DNA of 64,000 bases from Neisseria arctica (GCF_022870905.1 NZ_CP091510.1:1984001-2048000); one strand, 5' to 3'; positions 26,786-40,054 are shown, counted from the first letter of the stretch. The notes: generated by a model not told the origin, from the letters alone. Numbers and translations: made by a program.

Positions 26786-28045
26786 ATGCAAAATATTACC
26801 GACTATGTACGCAATACCGCGACAGCAGCCAAAACCGCATTTTACCGATTGGCGTCCTGCTCATCAGCCGAAAAAAATTACGCACTTTTACGCATGGCCG
26901 AATTGATTCAGATAAATCAAGCAAATATCTTAGCTGCAAATGCCAAAGATATGGCAGCAGCAACTGAAAAAGGTCTCGATACCCCACTATTAGAAAGGCT
27001 AAGGCTCACAGAAAAAACCGTAGAGAGCATGTGCGAAGGCTTACGACAAATTGCAGCGCTACCCGATCCAGTCGGTGAAATGGATGAATTTCGCACCCGG
27101 CCCAATGGCCTACAAATTGGCAAAATGCGCGTACCTCTTGGAGTTATCGGAATAATTTACGAATCGCGCCCTAATGTAACTGTCGACGCTGCCGCATTAT
27201 GCCTAAAGTCGGGCAATGCCTGCATATTGCGCGGAGGCAGTGAAGCCTTTAACTGCAATCTGGAAATCTACCGGATTATCCGACAGGCATTACGTGAAAG
27301 CACACTGCCCGAAGATGCCGTCCGCCTAATCGAAAATACGAATAGAGAAAGTGTCGGCGCCATGCTGCAGAGTCCCGATTTGATTGATGTTATTATTCCT
27401 CGCGGAGGAAAAGCATTGGTAGCGCGTATTAGTGCGGAAGCACGCGTTCCAGTCATTAAACACCTAGACGGCATATGCCACACTTATATTGACCAAGCAG
27501 CCGACACGGAAAAAGCAGTCAATATAGCCTTCAATGCGAAAACCTCTCGTTACGGCACCTGTAATACGATGGAAACCCTTTTGATACACCAAAGCCGTGC
27601 TGCTGAAATCTTGCCTCTACTAGCAAAAAAATATAAAGAAAAACAAGTAGAATTACGTGCCTGCCCCCGTACATTAGAGATTCTGCCCAATGCAGTGGCC
27701 GCCACCGAAGAAGATTGGAACACCGAATACCTCGCACCCATTTTATCTATTAAAATTGTTGACAATATATATGAAGCAATACAACATATAAACACGCATG
27801 GCAGCCATCATACCGATAGCATCGTTACCGAAAACTATACTGATGCCCAACTATTCTTGCGTATGGTAGACAGCTCCAGTGTAATAGTAAACGCATCAAC
27901 CCGTTTTGCCGATGGCTTTGAATACGGCCTAGGTGCAGAAATCGGCATTTCCACTGATAAAATCCATGTACGAGGGCCTGTCGGGTTACACGGCTTAACA
28001 AGCCAAAAATGGATTGTTTTAGGTACTGGGCAAATCAGAACCTAA
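26786..28045 (+). CDS. proA: Glutamate-5-semialdehyde dehydrogenase
   Basis: A 419-residue enzyme of the aldehyde dehydrogenase fold that reduces gamma-glutamyl phosphate in proline synthesis. Landmarks are [28 protein letters not shown] and the catalytic Cys in [33 protein letters not shown] near the end is a family signature. proB is not adjacent. Length is normal for ProA. Confidence 0.95.
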   Translation: MQNITDYVRNTATAAKTAFYRLASCSSAEKNYALLRMAELIQINQANILAANAKDMAAATEKGLDTPLLERLRLTEKTVESMCEGLRQIAALPDPVGEMDEFRTRPNGLQIGKMRVPLGVIGIIYESRPNVTVDAAALCLKSGNACILRGGSEAFNCNLEIYRIIRQALRESTLPEDAVRLIENTNRESVGAMLQSPDLIDVIIPRGGKALVARISAEARVPVIKHLDGICHTYIDQAADTEKAVNIAFNAKTSRYGTCNTMETLLIHQSRAAEILPLLAKKYKEKQVELRACPRTLEILPNAVAATEEDWNTEYLAPILSIKIVDNIYEAIQHINTHGSHHTDSIVTENYTDAQLFLRMVDSSSVIVNASTRFADGFEYGLGAEIGISTDKIHVRGPVGLHGLTSQKWIVLGTGQIRT

Positions 28046-28265
28046 ATTAGCAAGCCTCTACAAAGCAATTGTGCAGAAATCGACTTTTTCAGACGGCATT
28101 TAGCGAATAAACAATAAATACAAGAGCATAAATCCATCTAAAAATACGCGTAATTTTGCATACCTTTTCTGAAATCAGACTATGCTAGCCACCTGATTTT
28201 TGCGAAAATACATGAAGTTTGAAATCCTAGAATAACCATATCATACTAGTAAAAGAGGAAAACCA

Positions 28266-29108
28266 GTGAAACGTATTTTTCTGTTTCTTGCCACTAATAT
28301 CGCTGTTCTTGTCGTTATCAGCATCATTCTGAGTGTTCTCGGTGTTAGCAGTAACCCGGATCAATTAGGAAGCCTGCTCATCTACTCCGCCGTTATTGGT
28401 TTTACCGGCTCAATTATCTCTTTGCTGACCTCTAAAATGGTTGCGAAACGTTCCGTAGGCGCAGAGGTAATTACGCAACCTCAAAACGAAGTTGAAGCTT
28501 GGCTTTTACAAACTGTTCAAAACCAAGCTCGCCAATGGAACTTAAAAACTCCCGAGGTAGCCATTTACCACTCACCCGAGCCTAATGCATTTGCTACCGG
28601 CCCCAGTAAAAATAATTCCTTGGTTGCAGTAAGTACCGGCCTGTTAGACAGTATGACTCGAGATGAAGTAGAGGCCGTTCTAGCTCATGAAATGGCTCAC
28701 GTCGGCAACGGCGATATGGTAACGCTTACCCTAATCCAAGGCGTAGTCAATACTTTTGTCGTATTTTTAGCACGCATTGTTTCCAGCATGGTTGCTCGAA
28801 ACGACAATGGAGAAGTATCTCAAGGTACATATTTTATGGTGAGTATGGTTCTCCAAATCGTTTTTGGTTTCTTAGCCAGTATCATTGTTATGTGGTTTAG
28901 CCGCCAACGTGAATATCGTGCGGATGCAGGTGCTGCAAAGCTAGTAGGTGCTCCTAAAATGATTTCAGCCCTACAACGCCTGAAAGGCAACCCAAGTGAT
29001 CTGCCTAAAGAAATGACAGCAATGGGTATCGCCAGTGAAGCTAAAGATTCTTTGCTGTCTACCCACCCGAGCTTGGATAACCGTATTGCACGCCTAAAGC
29101 AAATGTAA
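28266..29108 (+). CDS. htpX: Membrane zinc protease HtpX
   Basis: A 280-residue M48-family protease. Two N-terminal membrane helices (about 7-27 and 36-56), the zinc motif HEMAH at 141-145 and the third-ligand segment [11 protein letters not shown] near residue 220 are all present. Two further hydrophobic segments lie between. HtpX removes misfolded inner-membrane proteins with FtsH. AGAGGAA precedes the ATG. A terminator of paired AT-type uptake sequences follows. Confidence 0.95.
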   Translation: MKRIFLFLATNIAVLVVISIILSVLGVSSNPDQLGSLLIYSAVIGFTGSIISLLTSKMVAKRSVGAEVITQPQNEVEAWLLQTVQNQARQWNLKTPEVAIYHSPEPNAFATGPSKNNSLVAVSTGLLDSMTRDEVEAVLAHEMAHVGNGDMVTLTLIQGVVNTFVVFLARIVSSMVARNDNGEVSQGTYFMVSMVLQIVFGFLASIIVMWFSRQREYRADAGAAKLVGAPKMISALQRLKGNPSDLPKEMTAMGIASEAKDSLLSTHPSLDNRIARLKQM

Positions 29109-29134
29109 TATTTATCTTCAAGTATTTAAACCAT

Positions 29135-29170
29135 AAACAATGCCGTCTGAAATTTCAGACGGCATTGTTT
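29135..29170. terminator. Bidirectional terminator after htpX
   Basis: AAACAATGCCGTCTGAAA and its exact complement abut, giving an 18-bp arm on each side followed by a T run; AT-type uptake sequences. Confidence 0.88.
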
Positions 29171-29253
29171 TTTTAATTTATACAGGCCGTCTAAACTTTT
29201 AATTTGGTCCTTAACAACTCTGAATCTGAGACTAAAACCTGCTTGTATACTAG

Positions 29254-29286
29254 AAAAAAATGCCCCTGATATAAACAGAGGCATTT
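29254..29286 (-). terminator. Terminator after gyrB
   Basis: On the minus strand AAATGCCTCTG and CAGGGGCATTT pair (one G-T) around a short loop and are followed by seven T. Confidence 0.85.
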
Positions 29287-29312
29287 GAATGCTTTTGAGT
29301 CTGGAGCATCAA

Positions 29313-31748
<2,436 letters not shown>

Positions 31749-31877
31749 TTATTTAGCTATGGAATACTATTTTAAGCATTACTCACAGCCTTAAAAAATC
31801 AAGTGTATAACCTTTCGAATTATACCTGATTCCACCCATTTTTTCAGCTTTTAAACCTACCCGGCAAATAAAGAAAA

Positions 31878-31902
31878 GCCCGACAGCCAAAGCCTGTCGG
31901 GC
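31878..31902 (-). terminator. Terminator after pit
   Basis: On the minus strand GCCCGACAGG and its matching arm (one mismatched pair near the loop) form a stem followed by TTTTCTTT. Confidence 0.85.
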
Positions 31903-31926
31903 ATAGTACAAATAATGTATCCGTCT

Positions 31927-33507
31927 TTAGAAAACGGCTCGCAACGCCAAGAAACAGAGTACGGATAAAATTGCAGCTGCCGGCAAAGTAATCACCCAAG
32001 CCAGTGCTATGGGTTTCATCATCGCCCAATTCGCATTACGGTTTACTAAGCCAATACCCAAAACTGCACCAACCAAAATATGTGTACTAGAAACTGGCAA
32101 TCCCATTAAAGAAGCAAGCATTACTACTGATGCAGCCGCGAGTTCGGCAGTAAACCCTGAAGAAGGGTGCATTTTTGCCAAATTGGTACCTACTGTTTGA
32201 ATAACTTCTTTACCGATAAACCACAAGCCAACAATCAAGGCAATACCAAAAGTAAGCATGGCAACCGGAGGCACCGGAGATTGGGAATTGATATCGCCGG
32301 TACGCAAAATATCCATAATTGCTGCAAAAGGACCAATCGCATTGGCAATATCATTTGCTCCGTGACTAAATGCAAAGCCGGCCGCCGTGAATACCTGCAT
32401 CCAGCTGAACATTAAAAATGTTGATTTGCCCAAGTCTTTACGCTTCAAAGTTTTAGCATAAATGAAAGTAGCCATCCAGATACCTGCGCCAACCATAAAA
32501 ATAGTTAGATAGCTACTAAGGTTACTCATACCTAAATGTAAGTTTTTCAAACCTTTGAAGATCAACATCGAGGCAATCATCATACCGCCCACAGAAGCAA
32601 TCAACGGCACCCAGGACTGCAATGCTTTGTAGACATCAATGTTATTTTTACGATGATCAATGTCATAAAGGCCACGATAATACTCGGATTCCAACTCACT
32701 AGGATCTGTATCTGATTCACCATAGATTTGGGCGTCGCGCGCCATGGCCGAAGCACACTCGATTTTTTCCGCCTCACTCAAACTCTCAAAATACAGACGG
32801 TGTTGTTCTTTAAATGCTTTTTTCTCTTGCTTAATGGCTTTCAAACGGGCTTCTGCTTGGGTATTGTAATCCAAGACATGTTTTTTAACTTGTGCAAACA
32901 AAATATAAGATACCAAACCACCCAATACCGGCGATAGCACCCAAGAGGCCGCAATCTGGCCTACATTATCCCATTGGATCAAGGCGAAAGTATTCGAACC
33001 GCTACTGAGATAGCCCAAGCACAAAGCACTGCCGACAATACCACCGATAATGGCGTGGGTAGTAGAAACAGGTAAGCCTTTTTTAGTAGCGAATAACAAC
33101 CAAAGTGCCGCTGCCAACAAAGCCGACATCATGATATAAACAAACTGCATCGGCTCAAGATGCATCTGATTCAAATCAATAATGCCTTTACGGATTGTAT
33201 TAGTCACCTCACCACCGGCGATAACCGCCCCGCTCACTTCAAAAATAGCTGCAATCAGCAATGCTTGGGGCACCGTGAGTGTACCGGCACCAACACTGGT
33301 GCCGAAAGAGTTGGCAACATCGTTACCCCCGATATTGAATGCCATGAACACACCAAACAACGTGGCAAGTAAAAACAATACCGTATGGTTATAATTGATA
33401 TAGCCCAACCCCCAGAAAATGAAGTAGGTTACCATACCAATCAATAATGCAAGAAAAACCAAGTTAAGCCTGGCGATAGTTGCACTTGAGGTTGAGTTAG
33501 AAGTCAT
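31927..33507 (-). CDS. Inorganic phosphate transporter, PiT family
   Basis: A 526-residue membrane protein. The repeated PiT signatures are present in both halves: [21 protein letters not shown] with [16 protein letters not shown], and [14 protein letters not shown] with [17 protein letters not shown] charged, helical cytoplasmic loop of about 100 residues sits in the middle ([13 protein letters not shown] onward). It moves phosphate with H+ or Na+. I start at MTSNST (33507), preceded by AAGG; an earlier codon adds six residues. Confidence 0.93.
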   Translation of the reverse strand: MTSNSTSSATIARLNLVFLALLIGMVTYFIFWGLGYINYNHTVLFLLATLFGVFMAFNIGGNDVANSFGTSVGAGTLTVPQALLIAAIFEVSGAVIAGGEVTNTIRKGIIDLNQMHLEPMQFVYIMMSALLAAALWLLFATKKGLPVSTTHAIIGGIVGSALCLGYLSSGSNTFALIQWDNVGQIAASWVLSPVLGGLVSYILFAQVKKHVLDYNTQAEARLKAIKQEKKAFKEQHRLYFESLSEAEKIECASAMARDAQIYGESDTDPSELESEYYRGLYDIDHRKNNIDVYKALQSWVPLIASVGGMMIASMLIFKGLKNLHLGMSNLSSYLTIFMVGAGIWMATFIYAKTLKRKDLGKSTFLMFSWMQVFTAAGFAFSHGANDIANAIGPFAAIMDILRTGDINSQSPVPPVAMLTFGIALIVGLWFIGKEVIQTVGTNLAKMHPSSGFTAELAAASVVMLASLMGLPVSSTHILVGAVLGIGLVNRNANWAMMKPIALAWVITLPAAAILSVLCFLALRAVF

Positions 33508-33630
33508 AAAATTGCCTTGAATCAAAAATCGAAAAGATTTCTTAAAACGAATTAATACTGTAATAGGTGTAATAAAATTTACACAATTTTGATATTATAA
33601 ATTGGTTAGATGCCCTCTGAAAGCAGATTC

Positions 33631-34266
33631 ATGAAAAAATTATTATTTCCCGCACTGTCTGCCCCTTTAAAATTTTATGCCGTAGTACCGGACGCCGAAT
33701 GGGTTGAGCGTATGGTTGATGCAGGTGCGGATACAGTTCAGTTGCGAAACAAAAACTTACACGGATCCGCCCTATATTCAGAAATCGAGCGTGCAGTAGC
33801 AGCTTGCCACAATCGCCCTATTCAATTGTTTATCAATGACTATTGGGAAGAAGCTATAGAAGCCGGCGCTTATGGCGTTCATTTAGGGCAAGAAGACATA
33901 GACAAAGCAGATTTACATGTACTTGCAAATGCCGGGCTGCGTTTGGGTATCAGCACTCACTCGATCTCAGAACTTGACCGGGCATTATCGGTAAATCCAA
34001 GCTATGTAGCGAGCGGGGCAATTTTTCCGACTACAACCAAAAATATGCCCACCCAGCCTCAAGGTCTCGAAAAGCTGCGTGAGTATGTACAAAGGGCAGC
34101 TCCCACACCGGTTGTTGCTATTGGCGGCATAGACCTAAACAATGCAACAGCCGTATTAGAAACGGGAGCTGCCTCTTTAGCGGTAGTACGTGCCATCACC
34201 GAAGCAAAAGATCCGGAAGCTGTGGTACGTTCCTTCCAAGCACTATGGAAATCAACAAAGATTTAA
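33631..34266 (+). CDS. thiE: Thiamine-phosphate synthase
   Basis: A 211-residue TIM-barrel enzyme that joins HMP pyrophosphate and thiazole phosphate. Landmarks are VQLRNKN, LFINDYWEEAIEAGAYGVHLGQEDI, GAIFPTTTKN and VVAIGGIDLNNA. I start at MKKLLFPAL; an upstream ATG at 33610 (MPSESRF) lies inside a one-mismatch copy of the AT uptake sequence and is an alternative, giving 218 residues. No TPP riboswitch is visible upstream. Confidence 0.92.
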   Translation: MKKLLFPALSAPLKFYAVVPDAEWVERMVDAGADTVQLRNKNLHGSALYSEIERAVAACHNRPIQLFINDYWEEAIEAGAYGVHLGQEDIDKADLHVLANAGLRLGISTHSISELDRALSVNPSYVASGAIFPTTTKNMPTQPQGLEKLREYVQRAAPTPVVAIGGIDLNNATAVLETGAASLAVVRAITEAKDPEAVVRSFQALWKSTKI

Positions 34267-34500
34267 CTTTATTTAAGAGATTTCCAACTTAAATTAATCA
34301 GATTGATCAAAAACCCAAGGCCTAGCGTTTATTTGGGTAAAAACATCGCAATCGCAATAATGCACGACTGACCGCTTTTTTCAACTGATTTCCTTCATTA
34401 TTATTTATTAGGCGAAATACAACCCTACATAAAAAACGCTCGATAAAGTCAACCTCATTTCAACATGATTCCCAAGAAATCACTTTATCCCTCATCTGCA

Positions 34501-34540
34501 AAAAAGGATGCCGTCTGAAACTCAGACGGCATCCTTTTTT
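34501..34540. terminator. Bidirectional terminator between thiE and yidC
   Basis: AAAAAGGATGCCGTCTGA and its complement form an 18-bp stem with a 3-base loop and A and T runs on both sides; AT-type uptake sequence. Confidence 0.88.
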
Positions 34541-34551
34541 AATCAAGAGAC

Positions 34552-36195
34552 TTATGAAACAACTTCACCTTGTTTACGCTGTTTCTCAATACTGGTATTG
34601 ATATACCATTGTTGGAAAATAGTCAAAATATTATTAACTACCCAATACAACACTAAACCTGCTGGGAAAAAGAAGAACATTACCGAGAAAACCAAAGGCA
34701 TAATCTTCATAATTTTTGCCTGCATAGGATCTGTCGGCGGCGGGTTCAAATAAGTTTGGATAAACATGGTTACTGCCATAACAATCGGCAGAATAAACCA
34801 AGGATCTGGACGGCTCAAGTCGGCAATCCAACCGAACCAAGGAGCCTGGCGCAATTCTACTGATGAGAAAATCGCCCAATATAAGCCGATAAATACCGGA
34901 ATTTGCAACAGCATCGGCAAACAACCGCCCAAAGGATTAATTTTCTCATCCTTATACATCTTCATCATGGCCTGCTGCATTGCCATGCGGTCATCACCAT
35001 ATTTTTCCTTCAATGCCTGCAAGCGGGGAGCCACAGCACGCATCTTTGCCATCGAGCGGTAAGAAGCATTAGTTAACGGATAGAGAATCGCTTTCACAAT
35101 AATCGTTAGCAAAACAATTGCCCAACCCCAGTTGCCGACCACATCATGCAATTTGTTTAGCAACCAGAACAATGGTGACGCAAAAATATGTACTTTGCCA
35201 TAGTCTTTCGCCAATTGCAGATTGTCCGCTACTTGGCTGATAACGCTGGTCGTTTGCGGGCCGGCATACAAACCGGCCGCGAAACTTTCAGTTGCACCGG
35301 CAGCCACTACTTTCAAAGGCGCACGCACACCCGCCGCATAAAGATTATCGGTACGGCGGATATCCAGCTGGCAGGTACCCTCGGCACAAATACTGGCACC
35401 ATCTTTAGGCTGCATAATCCAAGTTGCCATAAAATAGTGTTGGACCATACCCACCCAACCTGAAGTACTTCGACGCACATAATCAGCCTGATCCTTACCC
35501 GACTTGAAATCATCATCCAAGGTATCAAAAGCCACTTTTTCAAACTTACCCTCGGGCGTATAAACCACAGGGCCAGTGTAAGTATGGTTGAAGTAACCCT
35601 CCCCCTCCGGCTTGCTGTTATCACGCAACAAACGATAGGCAGCATCAAGTTTAACCGGCTGACCGCTTTGGTTATTAACATCAAAACGGACATTAATAAG
35701 ATAGCTACCCTTTGTAAAGGTATAAACCTTGTCAACTTTCAAACCATTGGTTTCCGGAGCACTCAAACGAACTTCCAGCGTATCACCATTGAGCGTATAT
35801 TGTTTTTGCGGAGCTTGGAAAGATAAATTTTGCAGAACATTTCTACCTGCCGCATCCAAAAGCTCAGACTGAGCTACATAGGTATACGCATTGCTGTCGT
35901 TGAATAAAACAAAATCTTTGCTCTCATCACTGCTCGAATTATATTTCAGCAGAGTCAGCTGACGCAGATCCCCACTTTTTTCATCAATCACCGCCTTAAC
36001 GGTATCCGTAATAACCGTTACCGGCACAGCAGGAGATAAGGCTGCAATTTGCGCAGGTTGCGTACCGGCTGCTTGTTGCTGTGTTCCCGCCTGCTTTTGC
36101 GTAACAGGCTGCTTGGGCGTGGGAAACATCTGCTCCCACCCCAGCAAAATCAACAGCGCCACGCTGAAGAAGATCATTAATCTTTTGAAATCCAT
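34552..36195 (-). CDS. yidC: Membrane protein insertase YidC
   Basis: A 547-residue insertase, the usual length in Neisseria. An N-terminal anchor (FKRLMIFFSVALLILLGW) is followed by a large periplasmic beta domain (about residues 60-340) and five C-terminal helices with the conserved MRAVAPRLQALKEKYG and NPLGGCLPMLLQIPVFIGLYWAI. It inserts and folds inner-membrane proteins. I start at MDFKRL (36195), which has AGGAAA upstream. It ends the rpmH-rnpA-yidD-yidC cluster. Confidence 0.95.
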   Translation of the reverse strand: MDFKRLMIFFSVALLILLGWEQMFPTPKQPVTQKQAGTQQQAAGTQPAQIAALSPAVPVTVITDTVKAVIDEKSGDLRQLTLLKYNSSSDESKDFVLFNDSNAYTYVAQSELLDAAGRNVLQNLSFQAPQKQYTLNGDTLEVRLSAPETNGLKVDKVYTFTKGSYLINVRFDVNNQSGQPVKLDAAYRLLRDNSKPEGEGYFNHTYTGPVVYTPEGKFEKVAFDTLDDDFKSGKDQADYVRRSTSGWVGMVQHYFMATWIMQPKDGASICAEGTCQLDIRRTDNLYAAGVRAPLKVVAAGATESFAAGLYAGPQTTSVISQVADNLQLAKDYGKVHIFASPLFWLLNKLHDVVGNWGWAIVLLTIIVKAILYPLTNASYRSMAKMRAVAPRLQALKEKYGDDRMAMQQAMMKMYKDEKINPLGGCLPMLLQIPVFIGLYWAIFSSVELRQAPWFGWIADLSRPDPWFILPIVMAVTMFIQTYLNPPPTDPMQAKIMKIMPLVFSVMFFFFPAGLVLYWVVNNILTIFQQWYINTSIEKQRKQGEVVS

Positions 36196-36329
36196 ATTTT
36201 TTCCTGGTATTTTTTTTAGATGCCGCCTGAAAGGCCAAAGCACCGTTATAGTAAGCTAAACCGCAACAAAATAACAGATAAATACAAGTTACGAAACCTT
36301 AATTAAAGCTTTATCCATATCCTTTTATT

Positions 36330-36542
36330 CTATGGAAGGGGATCATAACCACAGCCACCGAACGGGTGGCACCGGGCAATACGCTTTAACGCCAACCATC
36401 CACCCTTGAAAGCGCCATATTTTTTTACCGCCTCCAACGCATATTGAGAACAAGTCGGCGTATAACGGCAACGGGGAGGAATTAGCGGGCTAATCGCATA
36501 CTGATAGAAGCGAATCAATCCAAGCAGCAATTTAGCAACCAT
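36330..36542 (-). CDS. yidD: Membrane protein insertion efficiency factor YidD
   Basis: A 70-residue protein with the YidD signature [23 protein letters not shown] and C-terminal [15 protein letters not shown]. It is thought to assist YidC in membrane protein insertion. The ATG at 36542 follows the rnpA stop by 2 bases; a TTG at 36548 overlapping that stop would add two residues. 134 bases separate it from yidC. Confidence 0.94.
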   Translation of the reverse strand: MVAKLLLGLIRFYQYAISPLIPPRCRYTPTCSQYALEAVKKYGAFKGGWLALKRIARCHPFGGCGYDPLP

Positions 36543-36544
36543 TC

Positions 36545-36883
36545 TCAAAGTCTTCGCATCAATTGGCTAAGCTGCAAACGAACTTGTGCAGATTCTGATT
36601 GATCAAACCGCTGGCGCACCCGTACAATAAAATCATAACTTTGCAATTCACAGCAATTCAAACGAAACCATTCACGAATCACCCGCTTCATATAATTACG
36701 CTCATGCGCGCGCTTGGCTACTTTCTTGCTCACCACCAAACCCAATCTGGCATGTCCCAAGCGGTTGTCTGGAGAATGCAAAACCTGTACAAAACTCAAG
36801 CTACTCTGCCTTCTCAATGCAAAAACGGATGAAAAATCATCCGTTTTTAAAAGGCGGTATTGCTTACCGAAATACTGTCCCAC
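36545..36883 (-). CDS. rnpA: Ribonuclease P protein component
   Basis: A 112-residue basic protein, the protein subunit of RNase P that matures tRNA 5' ends. The RNR motif region [22 protein letters not shown] is present, as is the N-terminal [18 protein letters not shown] shared with other Neisseria. I start at the GTG at 36883, 1 base after the rpmH stop, because the protein homology begins there; the longer frame reads backward through rpmH. Confidence 0.92.
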   Translation of the reverse strand: MGQYFGKQYRLLKTDDFSSVFALRRQSSLSFVQVLHSPDNRLGHARLGLVVSKKVAKRAHERNYMKRVIREWFRLNCCELQSYDFIVRVRQRFDQSESAQVRLQLSQLMRRL

Positions 36884-36884
36884 A

Positions 36885-37019
36885 TTACACAGCCAAACGT
36901 TTACGGCCTTTAGCGCGACGTGCAGCCAAAACAGCACGGCCACCGCGGGTTTTAGAGCGAACCAAGAAACCATGGGTGCGTTTGCGGCGAGTAACTGAAG
37001 GTTGATAAGTGCGTTTCAT
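36885..37019 (-). CDS. rpmH: 50S ribosomal protein L34
   Basis: A 44-residue ribosomal protein starting [18 protein letters not shown] and ending KGRKRLAV, the normal L34 length. It leads the rpmH-rnpA-yidD-yidC cluster and is divergent from dnaA, the standard layout near the replication origin of many bacteria. A consensus promoter lies 37-65 bases upstream. Confidence 0.97.
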   Translation of the reverse strand: MKRTYQPSVTRRKRTHGFLVRSKTRGGRAVLAARRAKGRKRLAV

Positions 37020-37055
37020 GTTATTTCCTAAAATTATCTGAAAATCAAACCGAGA

Positions 37056-37084
37056 ATTACACCGCAATTTACCAGTTTTGTCAA
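37056..37084 (-). promoter_or_regulatory. Sigma-70 promoter of rpmH
   Basis: On the minus strand TTGACA, a 17-base spacer and TGTAAT, close upstream of rpmH. Confidence 0.8.
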
Positions 37085-37270
37085 TCAAAATAAGCGGATT
37101 ACGTTCGGTTACCGATACAGCCCAACGATTCGCCAATCAATAATCCGCTCCAAAGTGCAGATAGTCGTAAAAGATTAAATTCTGTATAATCACCTAATAT
37201 TTACAGAAAATCTGCAACCCGATCTCCACAGGGCGGCAGAGTATTCCTCATCATATTGATTTAAAAAATA

Positions 37271-37288
37271 TAACGGCTATAGCCGTTA
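37271..37288. repeat. Perfect 18-base palindrome upstream of dnaA
   Basis: TAACGGCTATAGCCGTTA is fully self-complementary and ends 27 bases before the dnaA start. It could be an operator for dnaA or an origin element. Confidence 0.6.
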
Positions 37289-37315
37289 ATTTATTTGGAA
37301 AATGGCTGCCACACT

Positions 37316-38911
37316 ATGACGCTAGCAGAATTTTGGCCACAATGCCTCCGTCGGCTTCACGAGACATTGTCCCCCCAACAATACGATACTTGGATTTCGC
37401 CACTAACTGTAGGCGAAGAGGATGGCGCATGGGTGATATATGGCAAGAGCCAATTTGCTTGCAATATGTTGCGAAACCAATTTGCCAAATATATCGAAGC
37501 TGCACGGGCCGAATATGCTCCGCAACAATCTGCCATCACGTTCAAACCGGGTAGGGGGCAAGCATATCCTATGGCAAAAGAGCCCTCCTCCGAACAAGCT
37601 GCCGGCACTACAGAAGAAAATATCCCAACCGAACAACCTATAACAAACAGCAGAAGAACAACTCTTTCCGAAAATATAACCGACCTAAATACCGACATCC
37701 AAACTAATACCCATATACCGACTCCCCCCCAAAAAAGCGTGGGTAAAAAAAGTGCCCAAGATATTTTGGCCGAGCGCATGAAACAACTTCCGGAAGAATC
37801 CAAACGCTCCGCCGGCAGTACCAAAACTGTAAAAAGTCCAGCAACCGATGAAATAGCCGACACTACCGGCAAAGAAGCCTTGCGCTACAACCAAACCAAC
37901 CTATCTCGAGACTATACTTTCGAAACATTGGTAGAAGGAAAAGGCAACCGTATGGCTGCCACTGCAGCCAAATCCATTGCTGAAAACCCCGGAGGTAACT
38001 ACAACCCGTTTTTCTTATATGGCAGCACGGGCTTGGGCAAAACCCATCTAGTGCAAGCTATAGGCAATGAATTATTGAAGCAACGCCCAAACGCACGGGT
38101 ACGTTATATGCATGCCGATGACTATATCCGCAGCTTCATGCATGCCGTACGCAACCAGTCATATGATGTATTCAAACAACAATACAAACAATACGATCTA
38201 CTGATTATTGATGACGTACAATTTATCAAAGGCAAAGACCGTACCATGGAAGAGTTTTTCTACCTATACAATCACTTCCATAACGAGAAAAAGCAACTGA
38301 TCCTTACCTGTGATGTGTTACCTGCCAAAATTGAAGACATGGACGAGCGTTTGAAATCGCGCTTTTCCTGGGGCCTCACACTGGAGTTGGAACCGCCCGA
38401 ATTAGAGATGCGTGTGGCTATTTTGCAGCAAAAAGCAGAATCGGCAAATGTGGAGCTAGACGAACAAGCTGCATTCTTTATTGCAAAACACATCCGCTCC
38501 AACGTCAGAGAGCTTGAAGGCGCATTCAAACGTGTAGAAGCCCTTAGCCGCTTTCAGAAAAAACCGATTGATATAGACTTGGCCAGCGAAGCCTTACAGG
38601 ATATTGTAGCCAGTGCCTATAAAGTTATTACCGCCGAACTAATTATTACCGAAACTGCCAAATATTACCGCATAAAAAACAGTGATATACTCGGCAAAAA
38701 ACGCACACGTAATATTGCCCGGCCACGTCAGATAGCCATGAGTCTTACCAAAGAGTTAACCAACTTAAGCCTGCCTTCCATAGGTGATGCGTTCGGTGGT
38801 CGTGACCACACCACGGTAATGCACGGTGTAAAAGCTGTTGCCAAGCTTCGGGCAGAAGATCCGGAACTTGCCCAAGATTATGAAAAACTACTGCTGATTA
38901 TTCAAAACTGA
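37316..38911 (+). CDS. dnaA: Chromosomal replication initiator DnaA
   Basis: A 531-residue initiator. Domain I starts MTLAEFWPQCLRRLHETL; a long variable linker (about 90-190) follows; the AAA+ domain shows Walker A GSTGLGKTH and Walker B LLIIDDVQFI; the C-terminal DNA-binding domain shows GGRDHTTVMHG. It opens the origin for replication. I start at the ATG at 37316, where homology begins; an upstream TTG adds seven residues. dnaN follows by 21 bases. Confidence 0.96.
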   Translation: MTLAEFWPQCLRRLHETLSPQQYDTWISPLTVGEEDGAWVIYGKSQFACNMLRNQFAKYIEAARAEYAPQQSAITFKPGRGQAYPMAKEPSSEQAAGTTEENIPTEQPITNSRRTTLSENITDLNTDIQTNTHIPTPPQKSVGKKSAQDILAERMKQLPEESKRSAGSTKTVKSPATDEIADTTGKEALRYNQTNLSRDYTFETLVEGKGNRMAATAAKSIAENPGGNYNPFFLYGSTGLGKTHLVQAIGNELLKQRPNARVRYMHADDYIRSFMHAVRNQSYDVFKQQYKQYDLLIIDDVQFIKGKDRTMEEFFYLYNHFHNEKKQLILTCDVLPAKIEDMDERLKSRFSWGLTLELEPPELEMRVAILQQKAESANVELDEQAAFFIAKHIRSNVRELEGAFKRVEALSRFQKKPIDIDLASEALQDIVASAYKVITAELIITETAKYYRIKNSDILGKKRTRNIARPRQIAMSLTKELTNLSLPSIGDAFGGRDHTTVMHGVKAVAKLRAEDPELAQDYEKLLLIIQN

Positions 38912-38932
38912 TTAGCCCGAAGGGAATTTTTT

Positions 38933-40036
38933 ATGTTGATTTTACAAGCAGAACGCGATGCTTTGTTAAAACCCCTGCAAGCCGTTACAGGCATTGTCGA
39001 ACGCCGCCACACATTACCCATTCTAAGCAACGTATTGCTGGAAAATGTACACGGCCAAACTAACATTTTGGCAACAGATTTAGAAATCCAAGTAAATACC
39101 GCAGGCCCGCACAGCGAAGCGGAAGATTTCCGTGTTACAACCAATGCTAAAAAGTTACAAGACATCTTACGCGCTCTCCCCGAGGGTTCCATGGTTGCAT
39201 TAGATTGGGCGCAAAACCGCCTGACCTTAAAAGCCGGCAAATCACGCTTCAACCTGCAAACCCTGCCTGCAGAAGATTTTCCGCTGATGAGCGTAGGCGA
39301 GGAAGTTACCGCCGCCTTTTCACTGCCTCAAGAAGCTTTAAAAAACATGCTGTCACAGGTGCAATACAGTATGGCAGTACAAGATATCCGCTATTACCTA
39401 AACGGCTTACTAATGCAAGTAGAGGGTGATCAGCTCCGTTTGGTGGCCACGGATGGTCACCGTCTTGCTTACACCAGCACTACAGTTGATACCAACCTAC
39501 CCAAAACAGAAGTTATTTTGCCCCGCAAAACGGTATTAGAGCTGTTTAAACTGATCAACCAACCTAGCGAGCCGGTAACGATAGAACTCCTAAACAACCA
39601 GGTTCGTTTCCGCTGTAACGATACCGTAATCGTCAGCAAAGTAGTTGATGGCAAATTCCCAGATTTTAATCGAGTTATCCCTTTGGATAACGATAAAATA
39701 TTCCTTGTAGGACGTACTCATCTACTGGGCGCATTAGAACGGGCCGCCATCTTGGCAAATGAAAAATTCCGCGGTGCACGCCTACATATCAAACCCGGCC
39801 TACTCAGTGTAGTATGTAGCAATAACGAACAAGAAGAGGCCCGTGAAGAATTAGAAATTGCCTATCAAGGTGGCGAACTCGAAGTAGGCTTTAATATCGG
39901 TTACTTGATGGACGTATTACGTAATGTGCACGCCGAAGATATGCAGTTGGCTTTTGGAGATGCAAACCGCTCTACCTTATTCACCATCCCGAATAACCCC
40001 AATTTTAAATATATCGTGATGCCGATGCGCATTTAA
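38933..40036 (+). CDS. dnaN: DNA polymerase III beta subunit (sliding clamp)
   Basis: A 367-residue clamp made of three similar domains. Landmarks are LQAVTGIVERRHTLPILSNVLLE, RYYLNGLLMQVEGDQLRLVATDGHRLA and the C-terminal YIVMPMRI. It tethers the polymerase to DNA and recruits other replication and repair proteins. It is co-transcribed with dnaA and closed by an uptake-sequence hairpin. Confidence 0.97.
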   Translation: MLILQAERDALLKPLQAVTGIVERRHTLPILSNVLLENVHGQTNILATDLEIQVNTAGPHSEAEDFRVTTNAKKLQDILRALPEGSMVALDWAQNRLTLKAGKSRFNLQTLPAEDFPLMSVGEEVTAAFSLPQEALKNMLSQVQYSMAVQDIRYYLNGLLMQVEGDQLRLVATDGHRLAYTSTTVDTNLPKTEVILPRKTVLELFKLINQPSEPVTIELLNNQVRFRCNDTVIVSKVVDGKFPDFNRVIPLDNDKIFLVGRTHLLGALERAAILANEKFRGARLHIKPGLLSVVCSNNEQEEAREELEIAYQGGELEVGFNIGYLMDVLRNVHAEDMQLAFGDANRSTLFTIPNNPNFKYIVMPMRI

Positions 40037-40054
40037 ACTTTCAATTTAATTTAA

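Larger units (their letters stand above)
37020..37315. other. rpmH-dnaA intergenic region, candidate origin area
   Basis: A 296-base AT-rich divergent region. It holds the rpmH promoter, a TATAAT at about 37183, and the 18-base palindrome TAACGGCTATAGCCGTTA at 37271-37288, 27 bases before dnaA. I see only weak DnaA-box-like words (for example ATCTCCACA, seven of nine), so an origin here rests mainly on gene order. Confidence 0.4.

Noticed and set aside
37020..37315. Cluster of DnaA boxes marking an origin
   Set aside because: Only weak single matches were found; I keep the region as a low-confidence candidate because of gene order alone.
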